Shown: positions 1 to 6,230, numbered from the stretch's first letter. The stretch is 8,441 bases of DNA from Mxb001 sp051007175 (GCA_051007175.1 JBPCSL010000139.1:1-8441); one strand, 5' to 3'. A program made the numbers and translations. Notes: generated by a model from the letters alone, not told the origin.

Positions 1-1788
1 GCCCTCGTGCGCGAGAAGGCCCGCATCGACGAGGTGGTCCGAGACTACGTGGCCCTCAAGCCGGCGGGAGGCGGATCCCTCAAGGGGCTGTGCCCCTTCC
101 ACGATGAGCGCTCGCCCTCCTTCCACGTCACCCCGAGTCGCGGCATGTACTACTGCTTCGGCTGCCAGGAGGGCGGCGACGTCATCTCCTTCGTGCAGAA
201 GCTCGACCACCTCACCTTCGCGGAGTCGGTGGAGAAGCTGGCCGGTCGCACCGGCGTCACCCTGCGGTACGTCGAGGGCGGGGCCGGCGTCCATCGGCAG
301 CAGGGCCAGCGGACCCGGCTGGTCGAGGCCAACAAGGCGGCCGCGGATTTCTTCACCGAGCGGCTCACCAGCCCCGAGGCGGTCGTAGGGCGGCAGTTCC
401 TCACCGAGCGGGGCTTCGATGCCGCCGTGGCCGCCGACTTCGGCATCGGCTTCGCGCCCAAGTCCTGGGACGCGCTGACCTCCCACCTGCGCCAGCGGGG
501 ATTCACCGATGCCGAGCTCACCGCCTCCGGGCTGGTCTCCCAGGGCAGCCGCGGCATCTACGACCGCTTCCGGGGGCGCCTTGTCTGGCCCATCCGCGAC
601 CTCGCGGGCGATGTCGTGGGCTTCGGCGCGCGGCGGCTCCTCGAGGACGACGACGGCCCCAAGTACCTCAACACCCCGGAGACCCCGCTTTACAAGAAGT
701 CGCAGGTGCTCTATGGCATCGATCGGGCGCGGCGTGAGATCTCCAAGCAGCAGCAGGTCGTCGTGGTCGAGGGTTACACCGACGTCATGGCGTGCCATCT
801 CGCGGGCGTGACGACGGCGGTGGCCACCTGCGGCACGGCGTTCGGCTCCGATCACATCAAGGTCCTGCGCCGACTCCTCATGGATGACGACACCATGCGG
901 GGCGAGGTCGTCTTCACCTTCGACGGCGATGAGGCCGGTCGACGTGCGGCGCTCAAGGCCTTCGACGACGACCAGCGCTTCGTGGCCCAGACGTTCGTCG
1001 CGGTGGAGGCCCATGGCCTGGATCCCTGCGACCTGCGCCAGCAGCACGGTGACGTCTCCGTGCGCGACCTCGTGCAGCACCGCGTGCCGCTCTTCGAGTT
1101 CGCCATCCGCTCCACCCTCGCCCTGCACGACCTCGAGACGGCCGAGGGCCGGGTCGCCGCGCTGCGCGAGGCGGCTCCCATCGTGGCGCGCATCAAGGAC
1201 CCGGCGCTGCGCCCCGAATACGTCCGCCGACTCGCGGGCTGGCTGGGCCTCGATGTCGCGACGGTGACACGCGCCGTCGGCGGTAAGGGGGCGAGCGCCG
1301 GTGAGCCCGCACGTCGCCCCGACGCGCGCGATCCCGAGATCGCCGTCCAGCGGGAGGCACTCAAGTGCGCCCTGCAGGAGCCGGGGCTTTGCGCCACCTG
1401 GTACTCCTCAGTCGAGCCCGGCGCCTACACCGACGACGGGCTCCGCGCGGTCCACGAGGCCATCGCTGCGGCCGGCGGCCCGCGCGCGGAGGTCGCCGGC
1501 CTGGCCTGGATCGACGCGGTCCTGCGTGCCTGCCCCGACGACGAGATCCGCTCCCGGGTGCGCGCCCTGACCGTCGAGCCCCTGCCCGTGTCGGGCGGCG
1601 TCGATGCCCGCTTCGCCACCGCGGTGCTGGCTCGTCTCTTGGAGATGGATGCCGCCCGACGCGTCACGGACCTGCGCGGGCAGATGCAGCGGATGGAGGA
1701 GGGCAGCCCCGAGCAGGGCAAGGCCTTCGCCGACCTCATGGCCCTGGAGGCCTACCGCCGCGATCTGCGCGAGAAGCACGGCGAGTGA
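1..1788 (+). CDS. dnaG: DNA primase DnaG, 5' end missing
   Basis: Makes the RNA primers for lagging-strand synthesis and works with the replicative helicase DnaB. The frame is open at base 1 (reading A-L-V-R-E-K), so the true start lies upstream; about ten residues are probably missing. Numbering from the GTG at 7: a CHC2-type zinc finger with Cys29, His32, Cys50 and Cys53; the N-terminal part of the RNA polymerase domain (about 100-245); a TOPRIM core with E255-G-Y-T-D259 and D306-G-D308, the metal-binding acidic residues; and a C-terminal helicase-binding region from about 430 to 593. The sequence matches mycobacterial-type DnaG as I remember it along its whole length, including LYKKS and DPCDLR. 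The stop codon overlaps the next start (TGATG), so the two genes are probably co-translated. Nothing looks broken; the truncation is only the window edge. Confidence 0.97.
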   Translation, partial: ALVREKARIDEVVRDYVALKPAGGGSLKGLCPFHDERSPSFHVTPSRGMYYCFGCQEGGDVISFVQKLDHLTFAESVEKLAGRTGVTLRYVEGGAGVHRQQGQRTRLVEANKAAADFFTERLTSPEAVVGRQFLTERGFDAAVAADFGIGFAPKSWDALTSHLRQRGFTDAELTASGLVSQGSRGIYDRFRGRLVWPIRDLAGDVVGFGARRLLEDDDGPKYLNTPETPLYKKSQVLYGIDRARREISKQQQVVVVEGYTDVMACHLAGVTTAVATCGTAFGSDHIKVLRRLLMDDDTMRGEVVFTFDGDEAGRRAALKAFDDDQRFVAQTFVAVEAHGLDPCDLRQQHGDVSVRDLVQHRVPLFEFAIRSTLALHDLETAEGRVAALREAAPIVARIKDPALRPEYVRRLAGWLGLDVATVTRAVGGKGASAGEPARRPDARDPEIAVQREALKCALQEPGLCATWYSSVEPGAYTDDGLRAVHEAIAAAGGPRAEVAGLAWIDAVLRACPDDEIRSRVRALTVEPLPVSGGVDARFATAVLARLLEMDAARRVTDLRGQMQRMEEGSPEQGKAFADLMALEAYRRDLREKHGE

Positions 1789-2273
1789 TGTTCCGGCGTA
1801 CGCCACGCGAGGTGCGCGATGCGGTGGGCGCGGGGGAGCGAGTCCTCGCGTGGTGTCCTGCGGGCGCACCAGGCACCTATGCCATCGCCACCGATACCGC
1901 GCTCTACGTCTCGGTGCCGGAGCCCATCAGGCTGCCGTGGGACCAGATCGCCAAGGCGTCGTGGAGCGAGGAGTCCGTCCTCGTGGTCGAGGGTCGGCGC
2001 GATGCCCGCGGGCCTGACCGGGCGTGGCGCGTGCGTCTCGATGATCCCGGGGCGCTGCCCACGGTCGTCTACGAGCGGGTGACGTCCACCATCGTGGTGA
2101 GTGAGCGCGTGGCGATCGATGGAGACCTGGGCGCCCGCGTGGTCGGCCGGCGCTCCGGGGACGGCCTGCGCTGGACGGTGACCTTCGATCCCGGCCTCGA
2201 CCCGAGCGACCCCGAGATCCGGCGCCGCGCCGACGAGGCCCTGGCCAGCCTGAGGGCCACCCTCGGCGTCTAG
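1788..2273 (+). CDS. Conserved hypothetical protein coupled to dnaG
   Basis: A 161-residue protein whose ATG shares its A with the dnaG stop codon (TGATG), implying translational coupling. No signal peptide, membrane segment or catalytic motif is visible. The N-terminal half has alternating hydrophobic strands and a phrase of the type 'ATDTALYV ... IRLPWDQIAKASW'. That reads like the strand-turn-strand pattern of bacterial PH-like domains, in which a protein that senses or docks is folded as a small barrel. This is inference from pattern only. The C-terminus (about 135-158) looks helical. The frame is open further upstream inside dnaG, but the overlap ATG and the actinobacterial style of gene packing favour this start. 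The function is unknown; a role near replication is suggested only by its position. Confidence 0.82.
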   Translation: MFRRTPREVRDAVGAGERVLAWCPAGAPGTYAIATDTALYVSVPEPIRLPWDQIAKASWSEESVLVVEGRRDARGPDRAWRVRLDDPGALPTVVYERVTSTIVVSERVAIDGDLGARVVGRRSGDGLRWTVTFDPGLDPSDPEIRRRADEALASLRATLGV

Positions 2274-2283
2274 GGGCCATTGC

Positions 2284-2289
2284 TATCCT
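2284..2289 (+). promoter_or_regulatory. Possible -10 box for tRNA-Asn
   Basis: TATCCT matches the actinobacterial TANNNT pattern and would start RNA near 2296, about six bases before the mature tRNA. No convincing -35 hexamer is seen 16-18 bases upstream, so this is tentative. Confidence 0.3.
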
Positions 2290-2301
2290 TCAAGGCGTCA
2301 A

Positions 2302-2377
2302 TCCTGCATAGCTCAATTGGCAGAGCACTCGACTGTTAATCGAGTGGTTCCTGGTTCGAGTCCAGGTGCAGGAGCCA
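2302..2377 (+). tRNA. tRNA-Asn (GTT)
   Basis: A full cloverleaf can be folded by eye. The acceptor is TCCTGCA (2302-2308) with TGCAGGA (2367-2373), and the D stem is GCTC/GAGC. The anticodon stem CTCGA/TCGAG encloses CTGTTAA, with anticodon GTT at 2335-2337. The variable loop has five bases, and the T arm is CCTGG-TTCGAGT-CCAGG. The discriminator is G2374 and CCA is encoded at 2375-2377. The 3' half overlaps, on the opposite strand, the end of the LigB/MEMO-like reading frame. Confidence 0.97.
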
Positions 2378-3049
2378 GATCCCCGCCACGTATCCCACGC
2401 CATAGGGCGCCGCTTCCAGGAGCAGCTCAGCGGCCCACGACTGCCCGCGCGCGGCGCCGGCCGCCACCTGCCATGGGGCCCGGCCGCTCGCGAGCAGCTC
2501 GCGTGCCAGGTCGGCGTCCACCGCCAGGACGGCCTGCGGATCCCCAGTCGAGAGGGCCTGCGCCACCAGCGCATCGAAGCCCGCGGCCCGCTCATCGAGG
2601 TATCCCGGTGCCTTCTCGTCCCGTCGCGCACTGCCATCGCCCACAACGAGGAGGGCGACCTGGTGGCCGGAGGAGAGCGAGTGGCCGAGCGTCGCGCACG
2701 CCGCGGATGGCGCGCGGTCGGAGACCCCGACGTACTCGCGCGGACCTGCGTAGCCCGCTTCGTCGACGAACCAGGCGGCGATCCCGAGCGGCGTCGGCAA
2801 CGTCCCGGGGCCCGTGCCCCGCAGGCGCAGGCCGAGCGGGGCGAAGTCCCAGGTGCCGACGTACGTCGAGGTCTCGGGCGCGGATCCGATGATGACGAGG
2901 GTCGCGCCGGGGATCAGAGATGCGATGACCGTGCGCACCACCTCGCGCACCACGGCCCGCAGACCCTCGTCTCGATCGGTGTCGAGGCCGGCCAGCGGTG
3001 GCACGAGCAGCGGGGCGGCGGGGATGAAGCCCACCGAGAGGACGGTCAT
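2336..3049 (-). CDS. LigB/MEMO-like (class III extradiol dioxygenase-like) protein
   Basis: A 237-residue protein resembling the small actinobacterial family annotated as class III extradiol dioxygenase subunit B-like. It opens with GFIPAAPLLVPPLAG, where LigB/MEMO proteins carry a metal-binding SHxP-type motif, but here no His is present. The second expected region, normally 'GDxSHxL', reads VVGDGSARRDEKAPG with Ala in place of His, then D-E-R-A-A-G-F-D. The metal site therefore looks lost, and dioxygenase activity is doubtful. The family-like ending PYGVGYVAGIW (about 215-225) is followed by residues 226-237, which are antisense to tRNA-Asn; the TAA stop is drawn from the anticodon loop. 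The start ATG overlaps the folP2 stop (ATGA), so it is probably translated by coupling. The substrate and role are unknown. The frame is clearly coding; the exact natural C-terminus is less sure. Confidence 0.82.
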   Translation of the reverse strand: MTVLSVGFIPAAPLLVPPLAGLDTDRDEGLRAVVREVVRTVIASLIPGATLVIIGSAPETSTYVGTWDFAPLGLRLRGTGPGTLPTPLGIAAWFVDEAGYAGPREYVGVSDRAPSAACATLGHSLSSGHQVALLVVGDGSARRDEKAPGYLDERAAGFDALVAQALSTGDPQAVLAVDADLARELLASGRAPWQVAAGAARGQSWAAELLLEAAPYGVGYVAGIWLLHLDSNQEPLD

Positions 3050-3921
3050 GCCAGCCCTCTCTTGGCCGAGGCGATCACGTCATCGCCGCGGATCGCCGCC
3101 ACCATGCGCAGCACGCGCATCGTCGCGGGCACGTCGTGTGCGCGGAAGACACGTGCGCCGAGGAAGGCACTGATCGCCGTCGCGGCCAGGGTGCCCTCGA
3201 GCCTCTCGTCCGTCGGCAGGTCGAGGCTCTCGCCGATGAAGTCCTTGCGCGACAGCGCGACGAGCACGGGCCAGCCGGTGTCGACGAGCTCGGGCAGCCG
3301 TCGGGTCACCTCGAGGGAGTGACGGGTGTTCTTCGCGAAGTCGTGCCCGGGATCGATGACGATCCCATCGGGCCGGACCCCGGCCTCCACCGCACGGTCC
3401 GCGAGCGCGGTGACCGTCGAGCGGACGGCCCCCATGACGTCGGCGTACTCCACGCGATGGGGCCGCGTGCGCGGGGCCAGGCCGCCGGCGTGGGTGCAGA
3501 CCAGTCCAGCGTCGTGCCGCGCGGCGACCTCGGCGACCTGCGGGTCCCAGCCACCCCAGGCGTCGTTGACGAGATCTGCGCCGGCCTGGCAGGCGAGGTT
3601 GGCGACGGTCGCGCGAAAAGTGTCGACGGAGATGACGACCGCGGGATGCCGCTCCCGGACCGCGGCGATGAGGTCGACGACGCGGCGCGACTCCTCGGCC
3701 TCGTCCACCTCGTCGCCGGGCGCGGCCTTCACGCCCCCGATGTCGACGATGCGTGCGCCCTCGGCGACGACCTGGTCCACGCGCTCGAGCGCCTCGGCGA
3801 GGCCGTAGGTGCGGGCGCCCGAGAAGAACGAGTCGGGAGTCCGGTTGACGATCGCCATGACGGTGAGGTCATCGGCGCCGAAGGTGGCCGTGCCCAGGCG
3901 AAGCGGACCGGGAGTGGGCAC
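3046..3921 (-). CDS. folP2: FolP2-type dihydropteroate synthase paralogue
   Basis: A TIM-barrel protein of 291 residues in the pterin-binding family, closest in wording to mycobacterial FolP2. Visible motifs: VMAIVNRTPDSF (21-32), DIGGVKAAPGD (60-70), SVDT (98-101), NDAWGG (119-124), DPGHDFAKN (190-198), SRKDFIG (224-230) and RAHDV (260-264). A true folate-pathway FolP has 'GGESTRPG' where this has 'GGVKAAPG', so the Thr-Arg of the p-aminobenzoate loop is missing; pterin-side motifs remain. As I recall, mycobacterial FolP2 does not replace FolP1, so folate synthesis should not be assumed here. The chosen GTG (3921) follows a TACTGT box by six bases, consistent with a leaderless message. An in-frame GTG at 3945 abuts the terminator hairpin and would add eight unconserved-looking residues. 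The gene overlaps the next by ATGA. Confidence 0.9.
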   Translation of the reverse strand: MPTPGPLRLGTATFGADDLTVMAIVNRTPDSFFSGARTYGLAEALERVDQVVAEGARIVDIGGVKAAPGDEVDEAEESRRVVDLIAAVRERHPAVVISVDTFRATVANLACQAGADLVNDAWGGWDPQVAEVAARHDAGLVCTHAGGLAPRTRPHRVEYADVMGAVRSTVTALADRAVEAGVRPDGIVIDPGHDFAKNTRHSLEVTRRLPELVDTGWPVLVALSRKDFIGESLDLPTDERLEGTLAATAISAFLGARVFRAHDVPATMRVLRMVAAIRGDDVIASAKRGLA

Positions 3922-3927
3922 CCGCCG

Positions 3928-3933
3928 ACAGTA
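3928..3933 (-). promoter_or_regulatory. Possible -10 box for leaderless folP2 transcript
   Basis: On the minus strand TACTGT fits TANNNT and ends six bases before GTG 3921, so RNA would begin at about the start codon. No clear -35 element is seen. The spacing is typical of leaderless actinobacterial genes; this is inference. Confidence 0.35.
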
Positions 3934-3945
3934 GCGGCCGGGCAC

Positions 3946-3979
3946 GAGAAAGGCCCCCGGGGATCCGGGGGCCTTTCTC
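3946..3979 (-). terminator. Rho-independent terminator of the NlpC/P60 gene
   Basis: A perfect 15-bp inverted repeat: GAGAAAGGCCCCCGG (3946-3960), loop GGAT (3961-3964) and its complement (3965-3979). It lies 16 bases past the stop of the NlpC/P60 gene. There is no separate U tract, but the 3' arm ends CCTTTCTC in the RNA, a common actinobacterial form. It should isolate the hydrolase from the downstream folP2 unit. Confidence 0.9.
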
Positions 3980-3995
3980 TCAGTCAGAGGGTGGA

Positions 3996-5174
3996 TCAGC
4001 CGTAGGGACGGCCGGCCCAGGAGAAGTGCTCGACGTTCCAGGAGTTCCAGACGTCGGAGATGCGCACGCCGACCTCCGGGCTGGACGCCTCGACGATCTG
4101 GCCGCCGCCGATGTACATGGAGGCGTGGTGAGCGCCGTTCTCGAAGAAGAAGAGCAGGTCGCCCGGCTGGAGCTCATCGGGGGAGATCCGGCGGACTTCC
4201 TGCGCCTGGGCGTAGGAGTAGGGGGTCAGCTGCACGCCCACCTGGGCCCACGCCCACGAGGTCAGCTTCGTGCAGTCCCAGGAGCTGGGCGGCTGCGCGG
4301 CGTAGCTGTAGGGCTTGCCGACCTGGGCGAGGGCGTAGGCCACGACGATCGCCGCGCGGTCCGAGGAGACGCCACTGCCGCCGCTGTAGCCGCCGCCATT
4401 GTCACTGCCCCCACCGTTGCCGCCGCCGCTGCCACCGCTGGCCGCGTCATTGGAGTAGGAGGAACCGCCGCCATTGCCGCCGCCCCCGGAGCCACCGGTG
4501 TTGAGTGCGGCTGCCGCGGCCTGCGCGCGGGCCTCGGCCTCGGCAGCTGCCGCGGCGCGCTCGGCCTCGATCTGCTGGCGCAGCTCGTCCTGGAGGCTGT
4601 TGAGGTAGGAGTCGGCCTGCTGGACGGCCTGGTCGAATTCGTCGCTGCGCGCCTGCACCTCGGCCACGGCCGCCTGCTCTGCCTGCTCCTGCTGGGCGAG
4701 CTCGGCGGTGGCCTGGGCGAGTTGGAGGCGGGCCTGCTGGGTCTTGCGCAGGGCCACGCTCTGGCCGGTGGCCACGATGTCGAGGACCACGGCCTGATCG
4801 AGGAACTGCTGGGCGTCGTCGACGAGGAGGAGCTGGAGGGAGGAGTCGACTCCGCCGGACCGGTAGGCGGTCGCGGCGTAGCGGCCGATGGTGTCCTGGG
4901 TCTCGGCGAGCTGGGCCTTGGCCTGCTCGACCTTCTGCTTGGTCTTGCCCTGCTTCGCCCGGACCTGGTCCAGGGAGTACTGGGCGTCCTCGACGCGCCC
5001 GTGGGCGGCCGCGGCCTGCATCTGGAGATCCTCGAGGTAGGCCTTGGCATTGGCCACGTCCTCGCGGAGGTCCGCGCTGGAGGGGGTGGAGACCAGGAGG
5101 CCGGTGGCGGCGATCGCTGTCGCGGCAACGACGGCCGTCACGGCTCGTCGTACTCGGCGGTTCAGGTGCGGCAC
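3996..5174 (-). CDS. Secreted coiled-coil NlpC/P60 peptidoglycan endopeptidase
   Basis: Likely cleaves peptide stems in the cell wall outside the membrane, as RipA-type proteins do during growth and division. The 392 residues divide into a signal peptide (Arg-rich start, hydrophobic 11-30, probable cut after SSA34), a long Gln/Ala/Glu-rich coiled coil (about 35-224), a Gly/Ser/Asn linker (226-270) and a C-terminal NlpC/P60 domain (about 272-392). The catalytic Cys is C301 in W-D-C-T-K-L-T, the His is H350 in A-H-H-A-S-M-Y-I-G, and E363 or a nearby residue may be the third member. The usual D-C-S-G is D-C-T-K here. The start is GTG 5174, with GAGGA four bases before it. The gene stands alone between its own promoter, riboswitch and terminator. 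The coiled coil may autoinhibit the enzyme or dock it on a partner, as in other such proteins. Confidence 0.94.
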   Translation of the reverse strand: MPHLNRRVRRAVTAVVAATAIAATGLLVSTPSSADLREDVANAKAYLEDLQMQAAAAHGRVEDAQYSLDQVRAKQGKTKQKVEQAKAQLAETQDTIGRYAATAYRSGGVDSSLQLLLVDDAQQFLDQAVVLDIVATGQSVALRKTQQARLQLAQATAELAQQEQAEQAAVAEVQARSDEFDQAVQQADSYLNSLQDELRQQIEAERAAAAAEAEARAQAAAAALNTGGSGGGGNGGGSSYSNDAASGGSGGGNGGGSDNGGGYSGGSGVSSDRAAIVVAYALAQVGKPYSYAAQPPSSWDCTKLTSWAWAQVGVQLTPYSYAQAQEVRRISPDELQPGDLLFFFENGAHHASMYIGGGQIVEASSPEVGVRISDVWNSWNVEHFSWAGRPYG

Positions 5175-5178
5175 GTCG

Positions 5179-5183
5179 TCCTC
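5179..5183 (-). promoter_or_regulatory. Ribosome binding site of NlpC/P60 gene
   Basis: GAGGA lies four bases before GTG 5174 and supports that start. It lies only about ten bases past the 3' edge of the riboswitch aptamer, close enough for ligand-dependent folding to affect ribosome access. Confidence 0.6.
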
Positions 5184-5192
5184 ATATCCCTT

Positions 5193-5340
5193 GCGCCTAC
5201 CGGGTGAGCTGACGGGCTCGGGCGGGGATTGCCCTACGGCGGGGGGTGAGCCCCACCGATTCGCCCCAGGAACCTGGGTCCCCGGCTCCAGCCCCCGAGG
5301 GGGCGTGGACTCGGCTGTGGTCGTGTCCTTCAGCGCCTGG
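5193..5340 (-). promoter_or_regulatory. c-di-AMP riboswitch (ydaO class)
   Basis: The leader RNA carries the hallmark strings of the ydaO aptamer in order. A closing stem pairs GCGCT (5336-5332) with GGCGC (5197-5193), one G-U included. Then come CGCTGAAG, a GC-rich hairpin GCCCC-CTCG-GGGGC (5304-5291), GGAGCCGGGGACC (from 5289), GGGGCGAATC (5267-5258), a GGGCAATCCCC segment and CCCGTCAGCTCACCC (from 5216). This class binds cyclic di-AMP and in actinomycetes commonly precedes wall hydrolase and resuscitation-factor genes, where ligand lowers expression. Only 18 bases separate the aptamer from the start codon and no terminator hairpin fits between them. Translational control or an overlapping alternative fold is therefore likely. 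Confidence 0.92.
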
Positions 5341-5353
5341 CGGCGCCGGTCCG

Positions 5354-5382
5354 ATGGTAACAGTCAGGTCACGACGGGCCAA
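5354..5382 (-). promoter_or_regulatory. Promoter of NlpC/P60 gene
   Basis: On the minus strand, TTGGCC (5382-5377) and TACCAT (5359-5354) are separated by exactly 17 bases, close to the SigA-type pattern. RNA would start near 5347, just before the riboswitch, giving a leader of about 173 bases. Confidence 0.6.
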
Positions 5383-5412
5383 TCGGAAGCGCACTGTCCG
5401 GGGGATATCGCG

Positions 5413-5430
5413 GGGTGACCTGGGTCACCC
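5413..5430. promoter_or_regulatory. CRP/GlxR-like palindrome
   Basis: GGGTGACCTGGGTCACCC is a perfect 8-bp inverted repeat with a 2-base centre. Read as GTGA-N6-TCAC it matches the core of a CRP/GlxR operator. Its centre is about 74 bases upstream of the inferred start of the NlpC/P60 transcript, a plausible activator position. It also begins at the stop codon of the upstream gene and could instead be a short terminator hairpin, though no U tract follows. Confidence 0.45.
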
Positions 5431-5936
5431 TATGGTTGGACAGTGAGCGAGAACGTGAGCTCCACGGGGCTGCCGAGGGCCGCCTTCCGGAATCCGGACA
5501 TCGTGCCCGTCCCCGTGGCGCCCTCATAGGGCCCGGTGCCCCCGATCACGATCACCGTGCCGGCGAAGGTGGCGTCGGCGGTGCCGGTCTCGTTCGAGGG
5601 GGTGGTCGCCCAGCCGCTCACCGAGAAGCCGAGCTGGGTGCCGTCGGAGCGGGTCACCGTGATGAGCCCGCCGAAGGGGCCCGTGCCGTCGACGTAGTTG
5701 ACGCTGCCGAGGAAGTCCATCGTCGCCTTCTTCTTCCCCCACGTCGTGGGGCCGGTGAGGTGGTTCCAGCCGTAGGTGTGGCCGCCGGGGAGGGTGGTGA
5801 GGGTCGTCCCCAGGCTGGTGAAGCGGGCGGTGAAGGTGAGGTTCTTGGTCGGGGGGGCCTTGGCCTGGGCCGCGCCGGGGGCGACCAGGGCGGCGATCCC
5901 GAGGACGGCGACGAGGGCGAGGGCGCGGACGCGCAT
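5430..5936 (-). CDS. Exported protein, allene oxide cyclase/dirigent-like barrel
   Basis: A 168-residue secreted protein. The signal peptide has MRVR, a hydrophobic stretch 5-22 and a probable cut after A-Q-A25. The mature part is strand-rich with two similar turns, DGTGPFGG (83-90) and GGTGPYEGATGTGTM (132-146). The second resembles the 'GGTGxYxGAxGT' phrase of allene oxide cyclase-like and dirigent-like eight-stranded barrels. No enzyme activity can be claimed; bacterial members are mostly uncharacterised. The ATG at 5936 has GGAGG seven bases upstream (5948-5944), which decides the start; an in-frame GTG at 5981 would add 15 residues ahead of the signal peptide and is rejected. A possible -10 (TACGGT, 5985-5980) lies next to the divergent tRNA. 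Its stop touches the CRP-like palindrome. Confidence 0.85.
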   Translation of the reverse strand: MRVRALALVAVLGIAALVAPGAAQAKAPPTKNLTFTARFTSLGTTLTTLPGGHTYGWNHLTGPTTWGKKKATMDFLGSVNYVDGTGPFGGLITVTRSDGTQLGFSVSGWATTPSNETGTADATFAGTVIVIGGTGPYEGATGTGTMSGFRKAALGSPVELTFSLTVQP

Positions 5937-5987
5937 GGTGGGACCTCCAGCACAATGTGAGGGCGGTGCGGGTGCCTTCACCGTATC

Positions 5988-6062
<75 letters not shown>

Positions 6063-6082
6063 CTGGGATGGACCCCCTGTGA

Positions 6083-6101
6083 CGTGGGCACATGCCCCAC
6101 G
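6083..6101. terminator. Short hairpin after tRNA-CAT
   Basis: CGTGGG (6083-6088) and CCCACG (6096-6101) pair around a 7-base loop, 20 bases past the tRNA. There is no T tract. It may help end the tRNA transcript; the evidence is weak. Confidence 0.25.
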
Positions 6102-6120
6102 GGCCGGCGGGCGGGGGGAG

Positions 6121-6146
6121 CCGCGGCGCCCGAATAGGCGTCGCGG
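6121..6146. terminator. Strong hairpin between tRNA and sulP
   Basis: CCGCGGCGCC (6121-6130) pairs with GGCGTCGCGG (6137-6146) around the loop CGAATA, ten pairs with one G-U in the plus-strand RNA (a C-A mismatch in minus-strand RNA). No T tract follows on either side. It sits between two convergent units, the tRNA and the transporter gene, so it could end either. The better pairing favours plus-strand RNA. Confidence 0.35.
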
Positions 6147-6230
6147 CATCAACGCGGCCATCGACGACTCCTGAGGAATCTGATCGGATACTTGCGTCGC
6201 TAGGCGAGCTCCCCATCCGGCTGGGGTCTT

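Noticed and set aside
2366..3322. A long plus-strand frame starting in tRNA-Asn
   Set aside because: It is Arg/Gly/Ala-rich, begins in the tRNA and runs antisense to two well-supported minus-strand genes.
3136..4005. A 289-codon plus-strand frame opposite folP2
   Set aside because: It is antisense to conserved FolP motifs and runs through the terminator hairpin; no domain is recognisable.
4026..5207. A 393-codon open frame on the plus strand opposite the NlpC/P60 gene
   Set aside because: It is the low-complexity Leu/Gly/Val antisense shadow of a coding frame in high-GC DNA; the minus frame has a signal peptide, a catalytic domain, a ribosome site, a riboswitch and a terminator.
5937..5981. 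N-terminal extension of the barrel-like protein to GTG 5981
   Set aside because: It would place 15 residues before a clear signal peptide and bury the GGAGG site that fits ATG 5936.
6211..6226. Short hairpin CCCCA/TGGGG just past the sulP stop
   Set aside because: There are only five pairs and no T tract; too weak to call a terminator.
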